Shown: positions 12,087 through 25,076, counted from the first letter of the stretch. The stretch: DNA of 64,000 bases from Hermatobates lingyangjiaoensis (GCA_026182355.1 JAPFBL010000009.1:434001-498000); one strand, 5' to 3'. Translations and numbers: made by a program. The notes: generated from the sequence alone by a model not told the origin.

Positions 12087-13317
12087 AAGCAGAACTTCTC
12101 AGACAATAGGCCGACGTGCACCCCAAGGAAAAAGAAGATTATATTTGAATATTTAAGAAATTTCATAATTTTTTACTATCCCAGGTATGTTGTTTCTATT
12201 TACTACAAAAAAAATGGACACTACATGAACTTGATTATATTTTTACAACAGAATTTAATATTACATCTATACGATAGCTATCTTAAAATATACAAAATTG
12301 AATTTGGAATTATTTTAATCCAAAACTGTCAACGAGTTTATAATGTTTTACTTATATTTTAATTGAATGTAGCCCATTCCAGATTTCTAAAAAAGATATC
12401 GAATATATTATTACTTGTCAATAAATTAATAGTAAGTATTAATGATTAGGACAGGTTGAAGTGCATGAATTTGCTCAGGGAACTTACTAGCTCAATTTCA
12501 AGGCTTGATTTAAAATCAATTATCAACAAAATATTTTCACATGAACTTTCCTGGTGTTAAAGTGAGTCTGTTAATTGAATCAGTGAGTCTGTTAAAATCA
12601 GTTTAACAGATCATACAAATAGTTAGCCAAAGTTTTGAGTAGCAATGAACATTCTCCTCTATAATAGGGAACACCTGCATGGAGCAAAAAAATGTGGAAA
12701 ACAAAAAATGGCCCATATCTTGAACGTTACGAAGCGGGTCGAGGAGCTTGAAGCTCTGCACCTGTGGCCTATTACAGCTCTTACTAAAACCAAGCGATCC
12801 GATTAAAAGCTATTTAGTGTTTAAACTATATTACTTCAACCTGAGCATGCTAATACTGCATGAGCAACTCACACAAATATACTTTGTAAAAAAAAAATCC
12901 TTACTAGAATGCTGAAATACAAGAAAAAAAATTAAAAACATGATTTAAAAAAATTAACATTAGAAAAATATCTGAATGTAAAAACTTAAGCATATTTTAA
13001 TTCAGTAAGATGAGTTAAATAATTTTGAGATTTATTGACCTACAGTTCAGCAAAATTAAAATAATTATGAACTATAAAATAAATTTGACTTTGCATTCAG
13101 AAGAATTGACAAAGGTTATATATGCTATTCTTTACAGATGATTCTAATTTTATATATAATTTTATATATAAAATTATAAACAGGATTCCTATAAACAGGA
13201 AGTTTAGCAAATGCCTGATATCGAATTAACCCTGGACCGAAGGCTTGTGACAAATATTTTCACCTGCTGCACGAAAAGATCCCCTGACACTAACATGAGT
13301 TTAGTATCACTGCTTTA
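12087..13317. mobile_element. Possible hAT-like non-autonomous element
   Basis: The left CAGAACTTCTCAGAC and right (minus strand) CAGTGATACTAAACTC resemble paired hAT ends about 1.2 kb apart. No convincing 8-bp duplication flanks them and the interior has no coding sequence. Treat as tentative. Confidence 0.25.
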
Positions 13318-13387
13318 ATCTTAGAAAAGTCATAGTAGGGGAATAAGGTTTTAGTTGTTTTGAGTAATGAAGTCGTATCTCTCTCAT

Positions 13388-13424
13388 CTCTCCTAAAGAC
13401 GGTTCAAATCGAAAATTAGAGACT
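13388..13424 (+). ncRNA. Hammerhead-like motif, AATT type
   Basis: Stem I TCTC, CTAAAGA (13393-13399, core G changed to A), extra C, stem II GGTT/AATC, GAA at 13411-13413, AATT, A, stem I GAGA. GAA, the palindrome and stem I are intact. A sister copy at 52195-52229 has the complementary defect. Confidence 0.5.
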
Positions 13425-14639
13425 GTAAGTGTGTGCTTTTAATTTCTCCGTTTCTTTTTTTTATATTCGAATATATTTGTCCGTTTCGGATCGCATTTTC
13501 ATTGAAAAAGTATATATATATATGGTATGATGAAGATATACTGATGATATATATATATGATTACTGTTTGTATATACTGGTTTTGATCAGTAAGTTATGC
13601 TATATAATATTCATAAAATTGTAATGATGGTGTAATATTATTTTGTGAAAAGTCTGTGTGTCATGATATCTGTGTCTTTTAGTCTAGAATTTAAAATAAA
13701 AGACAAAAGTTTAAAAAAATGTTCCAAACGTTTTTGGGTTACAGACCACTTTATCAGAAGTGTTTAAATTGTGGATTAGTAGCCATTGGGAAATAAGTTT
13801 TTATCAGGAGGCAAGACAGGGTTTTGAGAAGTTTCAGCCACGGAATCAATTAGAGAGCAATTGAATGAAAGGAGTAGTACGTGAGGGCCATGGAAAAAAA
13901 GGAATAATCAATACACTTCCTACCATCAGAGGAGAAGCAAGGGTGCAAACTTTTAGAAGAAACTAGTGGAATACAATGTGATTTACTCTGAAGTGAGATA
14001 GTGCATGATGCATGGGGGTGTTGAAGAGTGTGAGTGGCTACAAGTCCACCTTCGCCGGACTGTGGATATCCCTGCCGCGTCCTCTGCGACAGCGGGTACA
14101 ACTGTCCACTGCGCCTGTACTCCTCTGTGAGACACATAATCATCTGCCACTATGCTATAAGTGTAATATTATGGTATATTATGTACAGTACTTTACAGGA
14201 TATTAGTATATTTAGTATTTTTTTATATAATTATTTTGTGTATGATATGTAGTATATTATAGTTTTTAATCATTTTAAATATTATAAGTCCTATATTATT
14301 AATATTAATCCTATAATATTAAATATTATAAATATTATAATTTTAACATATTATGATGACCGGAGCAAAATGATTAAATATCATTATTGTTCCTTCCATT
14401 GGTCAAAAAAAAAAAAAAACTTCAAAATTTATAATCGTCAATTTATTAGTCTTTTCTCTATTTGCCTAATCAAATGTAGAGCACTAACGTATCATTCAAT
14501 AACGTAACATACTTTTATTTGCCTATGTGTTTCGTACTGCTGTCACGAAATTACATAAAAAGATAATATGGGCAAGTTGGTCTAGTACTTAATGTAATTG
14601 AATTTCCCAAATACATATTTGCTAATTGTTATTAATATT

Positions 14640-15105
14640 GACGGAGCTACAGCCCGTGTAGCGCCCTCCAATACAACACTCCACCATTCATCTCTGTTCT
14701 GTGCTCTTCTCCTCCAGGAGTGAAGACCCATTCTCCTCAGGTCATCCGGACATCATTCTGGGTCTCTCTCACCGTCATCTCCCTTCAGGATCTCCCTCCA
14801 TAATAATCTTCGTAATTCATAATCCCTCCATCCTTATTATATGGTCCACCCATCAGATTTAGATATATAAGCATAACCCACTTTTATCATGCTTACAATG
14901 TCTGGTTGGAAAAAAAGTTCCGAAAGTGCAAACTCGCCAAAGTCCATTCACGAATACGCTCCACATTCTGCGAAACACCTTCGCTTCTTACAATGAAGCT
15001 TTTCTTCATTATTCACCAGCAAGGACCAAGTCTCTGTACCATAAGTTATTATTAGACGAATAACTGTTTTATAAATCAAGAGTTTTGGTTGTAACTGGTA
15101 TTACT
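14640..15105 (-). pseudogene. LINE reverse-transcriptase C-terminal remnant
   Basis: On the minus strand, LIYKTVIRLIITYGTETWSL, then NNEEKL and KKRRCF, corresponds to the conserved post-RT block of non-LTR retrotransposons (LYKTVIRP..TYGAETW). Further down, WRDYELRRLL, then DDLRRMGLHSWRRRAQNRDE and WWSVVLEGATRA, match the family's C-terminal tail. A TGA follows the first block and frame breaks separate the pieces, so it is dead. It directly precedes a SINE in the same orientation. Confidence 0.6.
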
Positions 15106-15139
15106 ATTTGCCTGACAAGAGTATATTACAAAGTGCCAA

Positions 15140-15365
15140 ACATTGGGGACCTAAATTTAGCCTAACACAAGTGCGTATATAGAGTAGGATTCTTTAATGA
15201 GTTCCTGACATCGTAAAGGTTCTGGAACGACTACTTAATGTCCTCTTCGAGGGATGATGTGTTGAGTTTATTGAACGCCGTGTGAATAAATTGAAGAGTG
15301 TGTATTGAACCCCGGATCTACTAGTCCAGAGGCGAACACGTTAGCACTAGGCTAACCTAGCTCCT
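15140..15365 (-). repeat. tRNA-derived SINE, minus orientation
   Basis: The minus strand reads GGAGCTAGGTTAGCCTAGTG, CTCTGGACTAGTAGATCC and GGGGTTCAATACACACTC, a tRNA-like head with a B-box. A conserved body follows (AGGACATTAAGTAGTCGTTC, TTACGATGTCAGG) and an end near GTGTTAGGCTAAATTTAGG. The same organisation appears at 33990-34270 and 63540-63800. Confidence 0.6.
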
Positions 15366-15543
15366 TTTGAGTAACTTGAGGAACTGTTGACTAGGACAGC
15401 TCTAAAAATCTGATCGATGCCTAGGGGTAGAGGTAGAACATAGGACGCTCTTTTAGTAATAGATTTGACTTTTTCGTTCTCATTTAGTCAGTTTAAATAA
15501 AACAGAGGTATGTAAAATTATTTCATACTAAATATTATTAATA

Positions 15544-16261
15544 AGTGGAACCTCTACATACGAGATTAATTCGTTCCCGGATCGTGCTCGTATCTAGAAT
15601 TTCTCGTATCTAGAGCGAATTTTTCCCATAAGAAATAACTGAAAACCAATTAATTTGTTCCCGGCCTCCCAAAATCATTCAAGCTAACCCTAAATAACTA
15701 TGAACACATCTTCCTGATTACTAAAAACACATTCAAATAGTGACTGAACTTAAAAATACAGTAATAAGATAAATAAGATGATATTAACGAAATAAAATGC
15801 GAGTTAATTATGAGCATTTATTATGAGCACTTCCACTTAAAATTAAAGTTAACTTTATGAAGAACTAAATTTTTTTACGGCACTAATTTATTTATGCACT
15901 TTTTTCTGCTTTTTTTTTGCTTTTTAACATTACTGTATCAGTTTTTACTTTTATTCGCTTTCTTTTGCCCTTTTAGCTGGAATCGCAACACTTTCACTTT
16001 CTATAGGTCTTTTGAAGAAAAACTTATCCAAGGAGGTTTGTCTCTGCCTCCCTTTCAAAATGTTACGGAAATGTGTAAGGCAAGTGTCATTAAAAAGAGT
16101 CATTAAAAAGTGTCATTAAAACTTGGCCACCTAGCGGAACCATGTGGGAATTCTCGTAACTTGGATTTTCTCTTGTATGTAGAGGAAGATTTTTGCTCGA
16201 AAGACCTCTCGTATCTCGAGTTTCTCGTAAGTAGAGTAGCTCGTATGTAGAGGTTCCACTG
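15544..16261. mobile_element. TA-flanked MITE with long terminal inverted repeats
   Basis: AGTGGAACCTCTACATACGA at the left is the exact inverse of the right end, which adds a terminal G (16261) before TA. Subterminal CTCGTATCTAGA/CTCGTATCTCGAG motifs extend the inverted structure. TA flanks fit Tc1/mariner-type insertion. There is no transposase; the ORF at 15894-16106 is chance. It touches the hammerhead dimer starting at about 16263. Confidence 0.65.
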
Positions 16262-16317
16262 TACTATTTTTCTTTCTTATCGAGGTTTGGTCTAGCTTCA
16301 ATAATGCAACACCTTTA

Positions 16318-16357
16318 AGCCGACGTTTCGTCTATATTTATAGACATCTTCAGGGCT
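16318..16357 (-). ncRNA. Hammerhead-like motif, ACGT type, intact
   Basis: Minus strand: stem I AGCC, CTGAAGA, extra T, stem II GTCTAT/ATAGAC around AAAT, GAA, ACGT, cleavage-site C, stem I GGCT. Every conserved core position and both stems are present. The cleanest copy of this family in the window. Confidence 0.72.
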
Positions 16358-16500
16358 ACACCAATACAGAGTTTAGTTACTATAACATTAAACATAATTA
16401 TATTACATTATTTAATTAATATACATAATTACCTTGGTATTTTTCTATTATGAGGAAATAACTACATAACGGTTTGTGTTCAAATCAGCTAATATTGATG

Positions 16501-16542
16501 TAGCTCTCAAGATGTCTACAAATATAGACGAAACGTCGGCTT
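16501..16542 (+). ncRNA. Hammerhead-like motif, ACGT type, core mutated
   Basis: CTCAAGA (16505-16511, core G changed to C), T, GTCTA/TAGAC, GAA, ACGT, C, GGCT. Partner of 16318-16357 in the inverted dimer; probably catalytically dead because the core G is lost. Confidence 0.55.
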
Positions 16543-16619
16543 AAAGGTATTGCATTATTGAAGCTAGACCAAACCTCGATAAGAAAGAAAAATAGTGTTA
16601 AATACCATATATGTGGTCG

Positions 16620-17466
16620 AGATTGGAAAACATTCGATTATTATTAATAATAAAATTATTATACTTGAGAATTAGGTAAGTAAACTTGAGAATTACTTTA
16701 TCTTGAAGTAATAAACAAATAGCAGTAAACATTTCTATTTATTTATTTATCGAATTACTTTATGTTTCGAAGCCAACATTTCTACATGAATGAGGGTTGA
16801 TGTGTACCATCACTTTTGATTTGGATAGTGACGGAAAGATGAATATGGTTCTGTTACTGAGTTGTTGGAAATTCAATAAGAATCGATACATCTTCGTTAA
16901 ACACCAAATACATTTAATTCTTTCTGAATCAAAAAAGGATTACTGAATCAAACAAAAAAGAAATACGAAATAAATTCCATGAGGAAACAACATTTTCACA
17001 AAGTAAATATTTGTTCGATGAATGAATTACTCACTTCGTTTGAAGCGGCAATTTTTTTTTTTTAATTGAATTGAATATAAAGTTTATTTAAGAAAATAAT
17101 CCCCGAAATCAAGACGACTGGCGAAATGTCATACCAGGAAAGAGTACAACCCTGAGGCGAAGCTCTTACTTAAGATCTTACATGATTATCTTCCCAAGCA
17201 GGTGAACAGCATATTCTATGAAAGACACTAGGAGAAAGTTGCAATTGAGACAGTGAGAGAGAGAAAGAGTGTGTGTCCAGTGTCTGTTATGTTTGTCTGT
17301 GCGTGTGTTTTTTCTCAACATGATCCAATTTATTGTTTTACATCCAATGTATACAATCTCAAATTATGTTGATAGTTACATACGTATGAATTACTAATAA
17401 TATTATTATACTATATACAGATCAATATAATTGTGTACTGTGTTTGTGTATTTGTTTGTTTGTTTA

Positions 17467-17508
<42 letters not shown>

Positions 17509-19840
17509 GTGTGTTGTATGTGTATACGTAAAAAAAATTCAATATAAAGAAATTTAAAATAAACAAGTAAAAAACTAGTTTACAAAGTATAATTAGCTCT
17601 TCATTATAAAATCATGCAATTTGAGAATTCAAATTAGCGTGCAGGATTACATGGTTTGAAGTTCATTCCTGACAATACTGTTGATTTGTTTTATAATAAT
17701 ACTTGGGTTTGTAAAATAAATAAAAATATCAACTTGTTTGACTTACAAATTACATGTATATTTGCTAATTTATTTAAAAAGAAAATACTAAAACCAATTT
17801 TATATATTCGTGTAATTAGGATAATTATCAGTTAGAGGTAACTTTTTTTTTGTTAAAATATAGCTAGAGATATAATTTTAAATGTATATTTAAAAGAGGA
17901 AATTTTAAATTTATAATAAGTAGATGACACCACAAATTGGGAATATGATAAAGGTTTACATAATTAAAGTTGAGCCACAATTATTTTTGTTGCCTCCAAA
18001 GAAATCAACATTTCAAAGAGGGATGACTGTGTGGTCTCTCTAAAAGAGATGTTGAGGGATACCTGGCTAGAGATGTTTGTTTGACAGTACCACAAGAGAC
18101 AAAACTAGGGATATAATTTACAAGCCAAGATGTCAATATGATAATAAACAAAATTTATTAAATTTGTTTTTCATGAATTTCATAATACATTTACTTACAA
18201 GCAATAAAACTAATTGTAATCCATCTCAGGTATTTAATCATTGACTGTGTTTTTCAACACTCCTCAATTTAAGATCATTCTAAAATACTAATATTTAATT
18301 ACGAGTTAATAGCAGCATCTTTATTCTTTATACTATTTAATATTTGCATTTTCTGGTTAAATCTATGACATTGTTATTCAAATGCTTATGAAACAGTTAA
18401 ACTTGAGCACTCTTTTGATTAAATGCAAACAGATTACTGTTAGTAGCAAACTTACTAACTGCTCTTACTAAATAAGAAACTATATAGCATAGAAACTATA
18501 CTATGGAGAAACATTTCATTACTTCTATATTTAGTTGGATATTCCAACAAGTATATAAAAATGTATATAGGAATTAATCAATTCCCCAATAGAAAAGATT
18601 AATCGAAATTGGCTGCTTGGATTTGCTCTTTTAGAAGACATGTTGCATGGTATTTTCAAGTATATCCACTGATTGGTGACCAAGCAGAATTTGAAATTAG
18701 TTTAACTGATTAGAATTTATTACAATTTCATAGTAATATTTGTGCACTTAAAATTGTCCATGTTCAATTAATCTTCACTATGTATAAAGAACTGTAGTTC
18801 ATTGATATAGTGTTGGGAGCCTAGGTCAGAACAACATTTTGGTCTGCTGAAGATGAAGTGTTGTTCAAAGTGATGGCAGCGTCAATTTTTACCAGGATTG
18901 GTTAAAAATGTATGTATAAACGTACTGACTAATTAAAATAATTACGTCAAATATCCGTTCACCACTCATCCCTTGGTGACTAAGAAGCCCTTTAGACTCT
19001 GAAGGTGCCTTTGGTGGTCTGGGATCATGACATCTGTATTAAAACTACAGATGTCACAGGCACTCCTAACATTTGGATTTTTATGATAAATAAAATAACA
19101 GTTAAGAGTTTTATTTAGAAGGTATTAATTTATTTGTACGAATTTCAGTATTTTTTGGGTTATTAACAATAAAAGAATTCAATTTGGTTAAACATCTATA
19201 TATATATGGTGTCTCCAATGGCTATTTATAATACATATTTACGTATTTAAACTATATTTTATGGAAACAAAGAAAACAAGATTTAGTTGATTTTGACAAA
19301 AGAATAAACTATTCCAGGGTTTGAAAAACTATGTATTGGATGCACTGAATGGAATACTTTTAGACAGTATATATTTGTGAGAACTAACGATTTTCACGTG
19401 TGCTGATATATAGATACATGAGTGTGATATGATATGGAAGCCACTCATCAAAGCAGAGCACAAAAACAGGCAGAAGATCTAAGCCCCTAATAAGATTGTC
19501 GGTCACCACCTGGAGCTCAAACAATGGCTATGAAGACCAGTCTTTGAAGGATATCCACCAGTTGGTGTTAACCAAAGTAGTAAGGGCGGCGCAGCTAATC
19601 ACGCAACCAGAGATAGACTTCTAAATAGAACCTCACCAGAAAGCTGCCCAACAGGTAAATGTTCAAACAACCATTCGCAGTGTTACTTCGAACAATGACT
19701 AACTGCTATTCCACGAGTAGTCGAACAGGTTGCGTGATCGACTTTACTACTGAAGATATCAATGGCTTCAAACTAATAAATGATGCATGCACACACTCCG
19801 TTTCTAGGAGAGCGCTGATGGACTGATCTACCATACAACC
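16620..19840. other. AT-rich sequence with one microsatellite and a hairpin
   Basis: Apart from (GT)n at 17472, there is a 10-bp hairpin (GACATCTGTA at 19029 pairing with TACAGATGTC at 19046). 19440-19840 is GC-richer but unassigned. Confidence 0.5.
17472..17515. repeat. (GT)n microsatellite
   Basis: About 20 GT units with a single GC interruption, in otherwise unremarkable AT-rich DNA. Confidence 0.9.
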
Positions 19841-19849
19841 CCACTAATA

Positions 19850-20510
19850 TACCTCACCTAACTGCCCCTTAGATCAAACCACCAAATGGGTGACCTCAAG
19901 CACCATATTCCGTAGGCAAACTAATAACCTAGGATAATCAGGTGAAGAAACTAGTCTTTCGGGAAAAAGTTGCTACAGAAATAAACAACTCATATGTATT
20001 ACAATTTCTGTGTGAGGTTATATATTTTTATAGTTTACCATAATTAGATAAGTATAATTAAGGATTGCCACAAGAGAGTAGGCTTTTTGGCAGGTGTCGG
20101 TTTACCGATTTCCCACATTGCTACAAGTTATGCGCTTTTATCATCGTGTGCCCTGCTAATCTAGCCTGCTAGCAGCGGTTAGATGAGGGTGCGCGTGGCA
20201 GGTGTCTATCGCCGGAAGTAGGCAGAGGGCCAGTCCGTCCCTGGGCTCTGTTCGCGCACTTGCCATACTAGCCAGCCTGAAAACATCCTCCTCCTTACGT
20301 AACCTTGGCCGCCCCACCCGTCACTTTCAGTAACCTACCTGCCTCTTCGGCCATCCCCTCCCAGCCCCATCTACCATCCAGCCACACCAATATACCTCAC
20401 CTAACCAACCGCCCCTTAGCTCAATCCACCTAATGGGTCACCTCAAGCTCCATATTCCTTAGGCAAACTAATAACTTAGGATAATGAGGTGAAGAAACTA
20501 AACGGAGCAT
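19850..20510. repeat. Direct repeats of about 110 bp flanking a GC-rich block
   Basis: ATATACCTCACCTAAC, then AATGGGTGACCTCAAGC, GTAGGCAAACTAATAAC and AGGTGAAGAAACTA, runs from about 19848 to 19955. It recurs at about 20391-20500 with few changes. Between them lies a GC-rich stretch (20080-20385) rich in pyrimidines and CpG, in which I recognise no gene. It may be the two ends of one inserted element. Confidence 0.5.
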
Positions 20511-21753
20511 TGCCCACCATCTCTTCGGTAGCTTTAAAACACTTTAAGCACGCAAACCGGTTTCATCTTCCCTTGTTTTTACAGTGCCTAAATATCATTG
20601 GTACTCTCACAGATAACCTTGAAAAAACGAAACAAGCAAATTCTTTTCAGCCTAAAATACAAAAATAACTAAATTAAACTGTTTTACTTAATAGCATCTC
20701 GAATACATTTCAAATATCTCCTACACCTGCTATAAATAATTTGAAAGAACAAAAGTTAATCCTCCTTTCCTACAGACGTTAGATTCAATTATTCTAATAA
20801 TTATATTAGATAATTTTTTGATAATTTACTTACTTAACTCATTTTTTAATTAAAATCATTAATATATGATAACTGTTGCATATTAATTGTTGATATCATC
20901 TACTATTTCGAACAGCAATTTACCTACCTACTAACTTCGATATAAGAAGAGATCGTTTTATTGGCACCTGTATAGTATAAAGTCTACTTTTCAGATCCTA
21001 GCTGACTGTTATCATAGCTCCAGCTACGAATGTTCTTAGATGTACCTAGTCTTTCTATATAAACTACTATTTTCATCTACATCGAACTACTCGTTCTTAC
21101 ATTCAAGGAAAATATGTACAAAAAAATTGTCATAACACTCATACAAAAACTTCATTAAGGAATAAGATGTAAAGATTGTAACAAGCGGTAATATAGAGAA
21201 ACAAACTGTTTTTTAAAAGGAAGACTATATCAACATTTTTATTTAAAACAATAAACAAAAGTAAAATAACAGTCCATACATCTCACGAATTAACCGAACG
21301 GCACACTTTTGATTTTGTAAGATAAAGGGGTAGATGAACCTAGAATTCTGTTGTACTGTTATATTAAAAAGGATCGAACTTCAATGAGTTACAAAAGTGA
21401 TATACCGAACTTGAATAATATTTATTCAGATGTATTAAGTTGATTTTATAATATATTAATTAATTATAATAAATAAAAAAAAAGTAATTATTAAAATCTG
21501 AGAAATTTGATTCAATGTTTGGTTGCTAATCTCGCTAGCGGTTGTGTTCAATTTAATGTATTGGAAGCTTCTGTACGTTTAACACGTACTGTATTCTCCT
21601 GGAATACAATTGTTTATAGCTTTTCTTATTCAATGATTTTTTACTTTCGAAGTCCTCATGTTATTACTAATTTATGTTTTGCTTATATTGCTTCACACAT
21701 TGGAATATTCTAATTTATTCTGATTATATAATCTTTTAGTTTCTTCTGTTTTG

Positions 21754-21792
21754 TAGCCCTGCAAAAAAAAAACAACAACTGAAACGTTGGCA
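21754..21792 (+). ncRNA. Degenerate hammerhead-like motif, ACGT type
   Basis: TAGCCCTGCAAA, an A-run, then CTGAAACGTTGGC. Stem I (GCC/GGC), GAA and ACGT survive. The CTGANGA core and stem II are overwritten by an A/C-rich run. A relic. Confidence 0.35.
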
Positions 21793-22049
21793 TTCGAAAG
21801 TATCTGGAAAACTGACCAATTCTCGGTTTTATTTTAGTATTATATCAAAACAATTAGTTTTCATCATAGTGACTAACCAACGAATACCAGTTGTTTTGGT
21901 TGAAATATTATAGTCTCATTTCTAAATGTCTTACTGTGGTTAAGATTTCATGTGTTTACTGTGAAATCTTGTTATATATGTATATGAAATTTTGAAAATA
22001 GTGCGATTGGATATGTAAACACTTTTATTATAAAAAACATAGAACGTTC

Positions 22050-22092
22050 TATGTTTACTACGATATTTTGATATTCATCATCCTCAGTTAGG
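22050..22092 (-). ncRNA. Degenerate hammerhead-like motif, ATAT type
   Basis: Minus strand: CTGAGGA (complement of 22081-22087), extra T, stem GAT/ATC with loop GAAT, AAA in place of GAA, ATAT, C. The 5' core is intact but the essential G is lost. Confidence 0.35.
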
Positions 22093-22189
22093 TGAAGTGG
22101 TCAGCTTGAGTTGTACTGGGTGACTGGGAAATATTCAATCCTCTCTAACAATTTATACCAGAAGACTATGAATATAAATATAATCAACT

Positions 22190-22445
22190 TAACAGATGCC
22201 CGGTTCTGATAAGACATTCTTTTGAATTAATTTTAAATAGAGGATTTAGGTCTGATAACAATAGAAGATTTTGTTAACAATAGCTAGCTGATAACATTAT
22301 CCATGATTATGATAAGTGATTTCAGGATGTTATTAAATAATTGTACAGTATGCTATTTCTTTACTATTAAGGATATCTTTGGTAGCAATGGGTGGTTTGT
22401 ATGGTACAAATGGGGTTTTCTTTGTAGTGGGCGTATGTCGAAATA
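22190..22445. repeat. Dispersed repeat copy 1
   Basis: The succession GATGCC, TTTGAATT, GATAACAATAG, GCTGATAACATTATCC, then GTATGCTATTT, AGGATAT and GTTTGTATG aligns with 24600-24785 in the same orientation, with many substitutions and small gaps. Unclassified old interspersed element. Confidence 0.45.
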
Positions 22446-22908
22446 GAAGATTGCCCGTAACTAATGATATATACTTCTACTGAGGTAGCATACATTCAAA
22501 CCAAGTAGCACATTTATATAATAAACCAGTAGAAAAGAACTAATCCACATACCATACCAGTACCTTTGTATTTAGTAATATTTATGATCAATTACCTACT
22601 TAACTCATTTTTTAATTAAACCTTGACTTAAGGAGAACTAACGGAAAATTCACGAATAATTGTTAAGTGACCAAAAGCTAAAGATATCCATTTACTATGA
22701 TTCATTAGTATGTACTCGTTTTGGTTCATTTTTGAGTTAATTAAATTTTTATATTTTGGAACAGATGTTATTTCCCCCCCTTTATCATATTAACTTTTTC
22801 AACCCCCTATCAAATCAATTGCAAGTCAATTTGATTTTTGAATCTATGAAGTGTTGAGAATCAACAAGTAAGAGCTGGTTTGTAATAATGTGCCGAAGTA
22901 ATTTCAAG

Positions 22909-23052
22909 ATGGAGTCGTTTTCAAGTAACGGGTGCTTTGCCAGTGAAGTGGCTATTGTACACTCCCTCGGCCCTTGGCTTCCTCGGAGTCACCTGTTGAT
23001 TCCTTCCACCCGTCAATACTTGTTCATAAGATCCTTGCTTATTTTTATTTAA
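22909..23052 (+). other. Small open frame in a GC-richer island, unassigned
   Basis: ATG at 22909 opens 47 codons starting MESFSSNGCFASEVAIVHSL. The bases are clearly GC-richer than the flanks until about 23030, where the composition drops. No recognised family, splice sites or poly(A) signal. It could be a first exon, a pseudogene scrap or chance. Confidence 0.15.
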
Positions 23053-23995
23053 TGAATTAACTAAAACAGTAATCCAGTTATTATTATAAGCACCTTAAAT
23101 TACTATTCTATTTTTAAAGATTTCTTTACATCAACCGTGTTAATTTATATCAAGGATTTGAATATCTGATATTAATTTTTGTAACAATATTATGTCACCT
23201 GAAGAATCTACTTCCAAAATCACCTAAAAGTTGTCAATGCCTTTGGATTGTAAAGCAAAATGAATTGATGTTTTTAAATCACTTAATAATACTGAAAATA
23301 GAAAATATTCGTAAAAAAGTAAAAACATGTACTTACTTAAGTAATATTGTAAAACATGCTTACAACATTTAAGATTATTAGCTTTTATGGTAAAAGAGTT
23401 TAAACTTTTATTAAAAGGATAAAATTGTTATTAAATTCATTAGTGCTCATGTGCTTTCTCTGAAGAAAGGAATTATAGCCATTTCAAAATTACTTTTTGG
23501 GTGAGTAAACACTGATGTAAAATTAACTATTACTAAAATTATCGTAATTTTTATTTGTTCATTAACCAATAGTTCTAAGTTGAATGATGTTTCTTAATAT
23601 ACGTATGTGACAAATAACTTTTTTCGTGACCTTATAAGCGTATATCTGAGAAGTTTTATTTAGAAAACGTTATTTTAAATAAAAAAGAAGTAAACTAATG
23701 CTCATAACAATGGTAACGTATTAATGTAGTTTATAATCAGTGTCGTTTCCCCTGAAAAATCTGTATTTCAAAATAACTGAGATAAAGAATTTCGAGTTTG
23801 GATAAAACTCCCACGATGTAAAAAAAAACCACCGTGCAATGTGCTTTTTCGAAATATTTCGTGCCTCAGTTCTTCGAAATAATCATTATCGGTTGTCTCA
23901 AAAGTAGCGTACTTGTCTTTAATACTGGCAATTGAAAATTTAACTCTTGGGTACTTTTTCTGGTTGGAGGTAAGAAAAGCGCACGTCCTGTCACG

Positions 23996-24017
23996 ACGAG
24001 GTTGTATACAACCTCGT
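23996..24017. other. Perfect 22-bp palindrome
   Basis: ACGAGGTTGTA followed directly by its reverse complement, TACAACCTCGT. It has no spacer. The surrounding 23940-24060 is modestly GC-richer and otherwise featureless. Confidence 0.8.
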
Positions 24018-24599
24018 ATTTGTCAGCCCAAGTATATACGGTGTTATGCACTCGTTGAACACTGCTACTCTAGTAAAATTGACTATGAAAAAAGTGAATC
24101 ACAGATAATATGAATCACATATTACTAAAAAGGGTACCAAATAACAAATGAACGACCTTTTCCACCCCACACATCACACTAAAGATAAAAACCTAGGAGT
24201 ATGAAGTTAAGAACAAACTAAATACGATTAATATTGATATAACTTATCGCCCACTGATTCTTCAAATACAAAATGAGTTTTTGAGGAGTAGCCTTGAGAA
24301 TGCCAAACAGTTTTCGGCGAAATATCGATGAGTAATCTAGAGTAATTAAATTTGGACTTAATCCTCAAACACCTATTTTGTATTGAAAATTGGTTAACCG
24401 ATTGTTAACCCAAAATCTATTTTGTTTTTTTTTTCACGATGCAAATAAAAAGTAATACAACAGTATCAAACTTTTACTTGAAATTGAAGATGTCAAAATG
24501 AAAGGATTATTCAAAATTATATGAAATACTCTATTTGCGTCGAATTCAATGAAATTAAAGGCATAAATAGAAAATATCCAATGATCTCAAAATGATAAT

Positions 24600-24785
24600 A
24601 ACAGGATGCCTGATTATGATGATATCTGTTTGAATTCATTTTAAATTGATTACTGATTTTGATAACAATAGCCGACTGATAGCATTATCCGTTATCAGTT
24701 ATTAAATAAGCAGTTCCACGCTATTTTTATTGAGGATATATTTGCTAGTAGTGAGTAGTTTGTATGTATGAATGGTGCTTGCTGG
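24600..24785. repeat. Dispersed repeat copy 2
   Basis: Shorter copy of 22190-22445 (GATGCCTGATTATGATGATA, GATAACAATAGCCGACTGA, GCATTATCC, CGCTATTTTTATTGAGGATA). No terminal repeats or coding capacity seen. Confidence 0.45.
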
Positions 24786-24856
24786 CATCCTGAGAAGTTC
24801 CCCTCGATAGTCAAGTTTTTAGTTGCTTGTTTCTTTTATTTAAGATTTTCACTATT

Positions 24857-25076
24857 CTAGAAACAAGTCTTTAATAGCGATGAGGCATACCTTGATGAGT
24901 TGAAAGGAAGTAGCTGGTCTGAGGTTATTGGCATATTATTGGCGAAGGCAGAGCACAAGGCAGGGGTCAGAACGCCTCGGGATCTCTCGCAAGGTCGGAC
25001 CGCCGCCTGGTCGGCGTACCGTGACCGCCTCTTTATCCGCTTTACTAATAACAACTTGCACTTGTGAACTAGTCAT
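24857..25076 (-). other. CpG-rich island with candidate first-exon-like frames
   Basis: 24940-25050 is conspicuously CpG-rich within AT-rich DNA. On the minus strand an ATG at 25076 opens 46 codons (MTSSQVQVVISKADKEAV onward) to a stop at 24936-24938. A second frame is open for 65 codons through 24857 and passes a good donor-like AAG|GTATGC near 24892-24897. Either could be a coding first exon, or the stretch could be a promoter island or foreign insert. No homology recognised. Confidence 0.22.

Larger units (their letters stand above)
16263..16597. mobile_element. Inverted ACGT hammerhead dimer
   Basis: The outer arms 16263-16360 and 16498-16597 are near-perfect inverted copies, separated by about 137 bp of AT-rich sequence. 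The outermost 20 bases (CTATTTTTCTTTCTTATCGA) reappear inverted at the right edge. The left motif lies on minus and the right on plus, so the 3' sides face outward. Confidence 0.65.
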
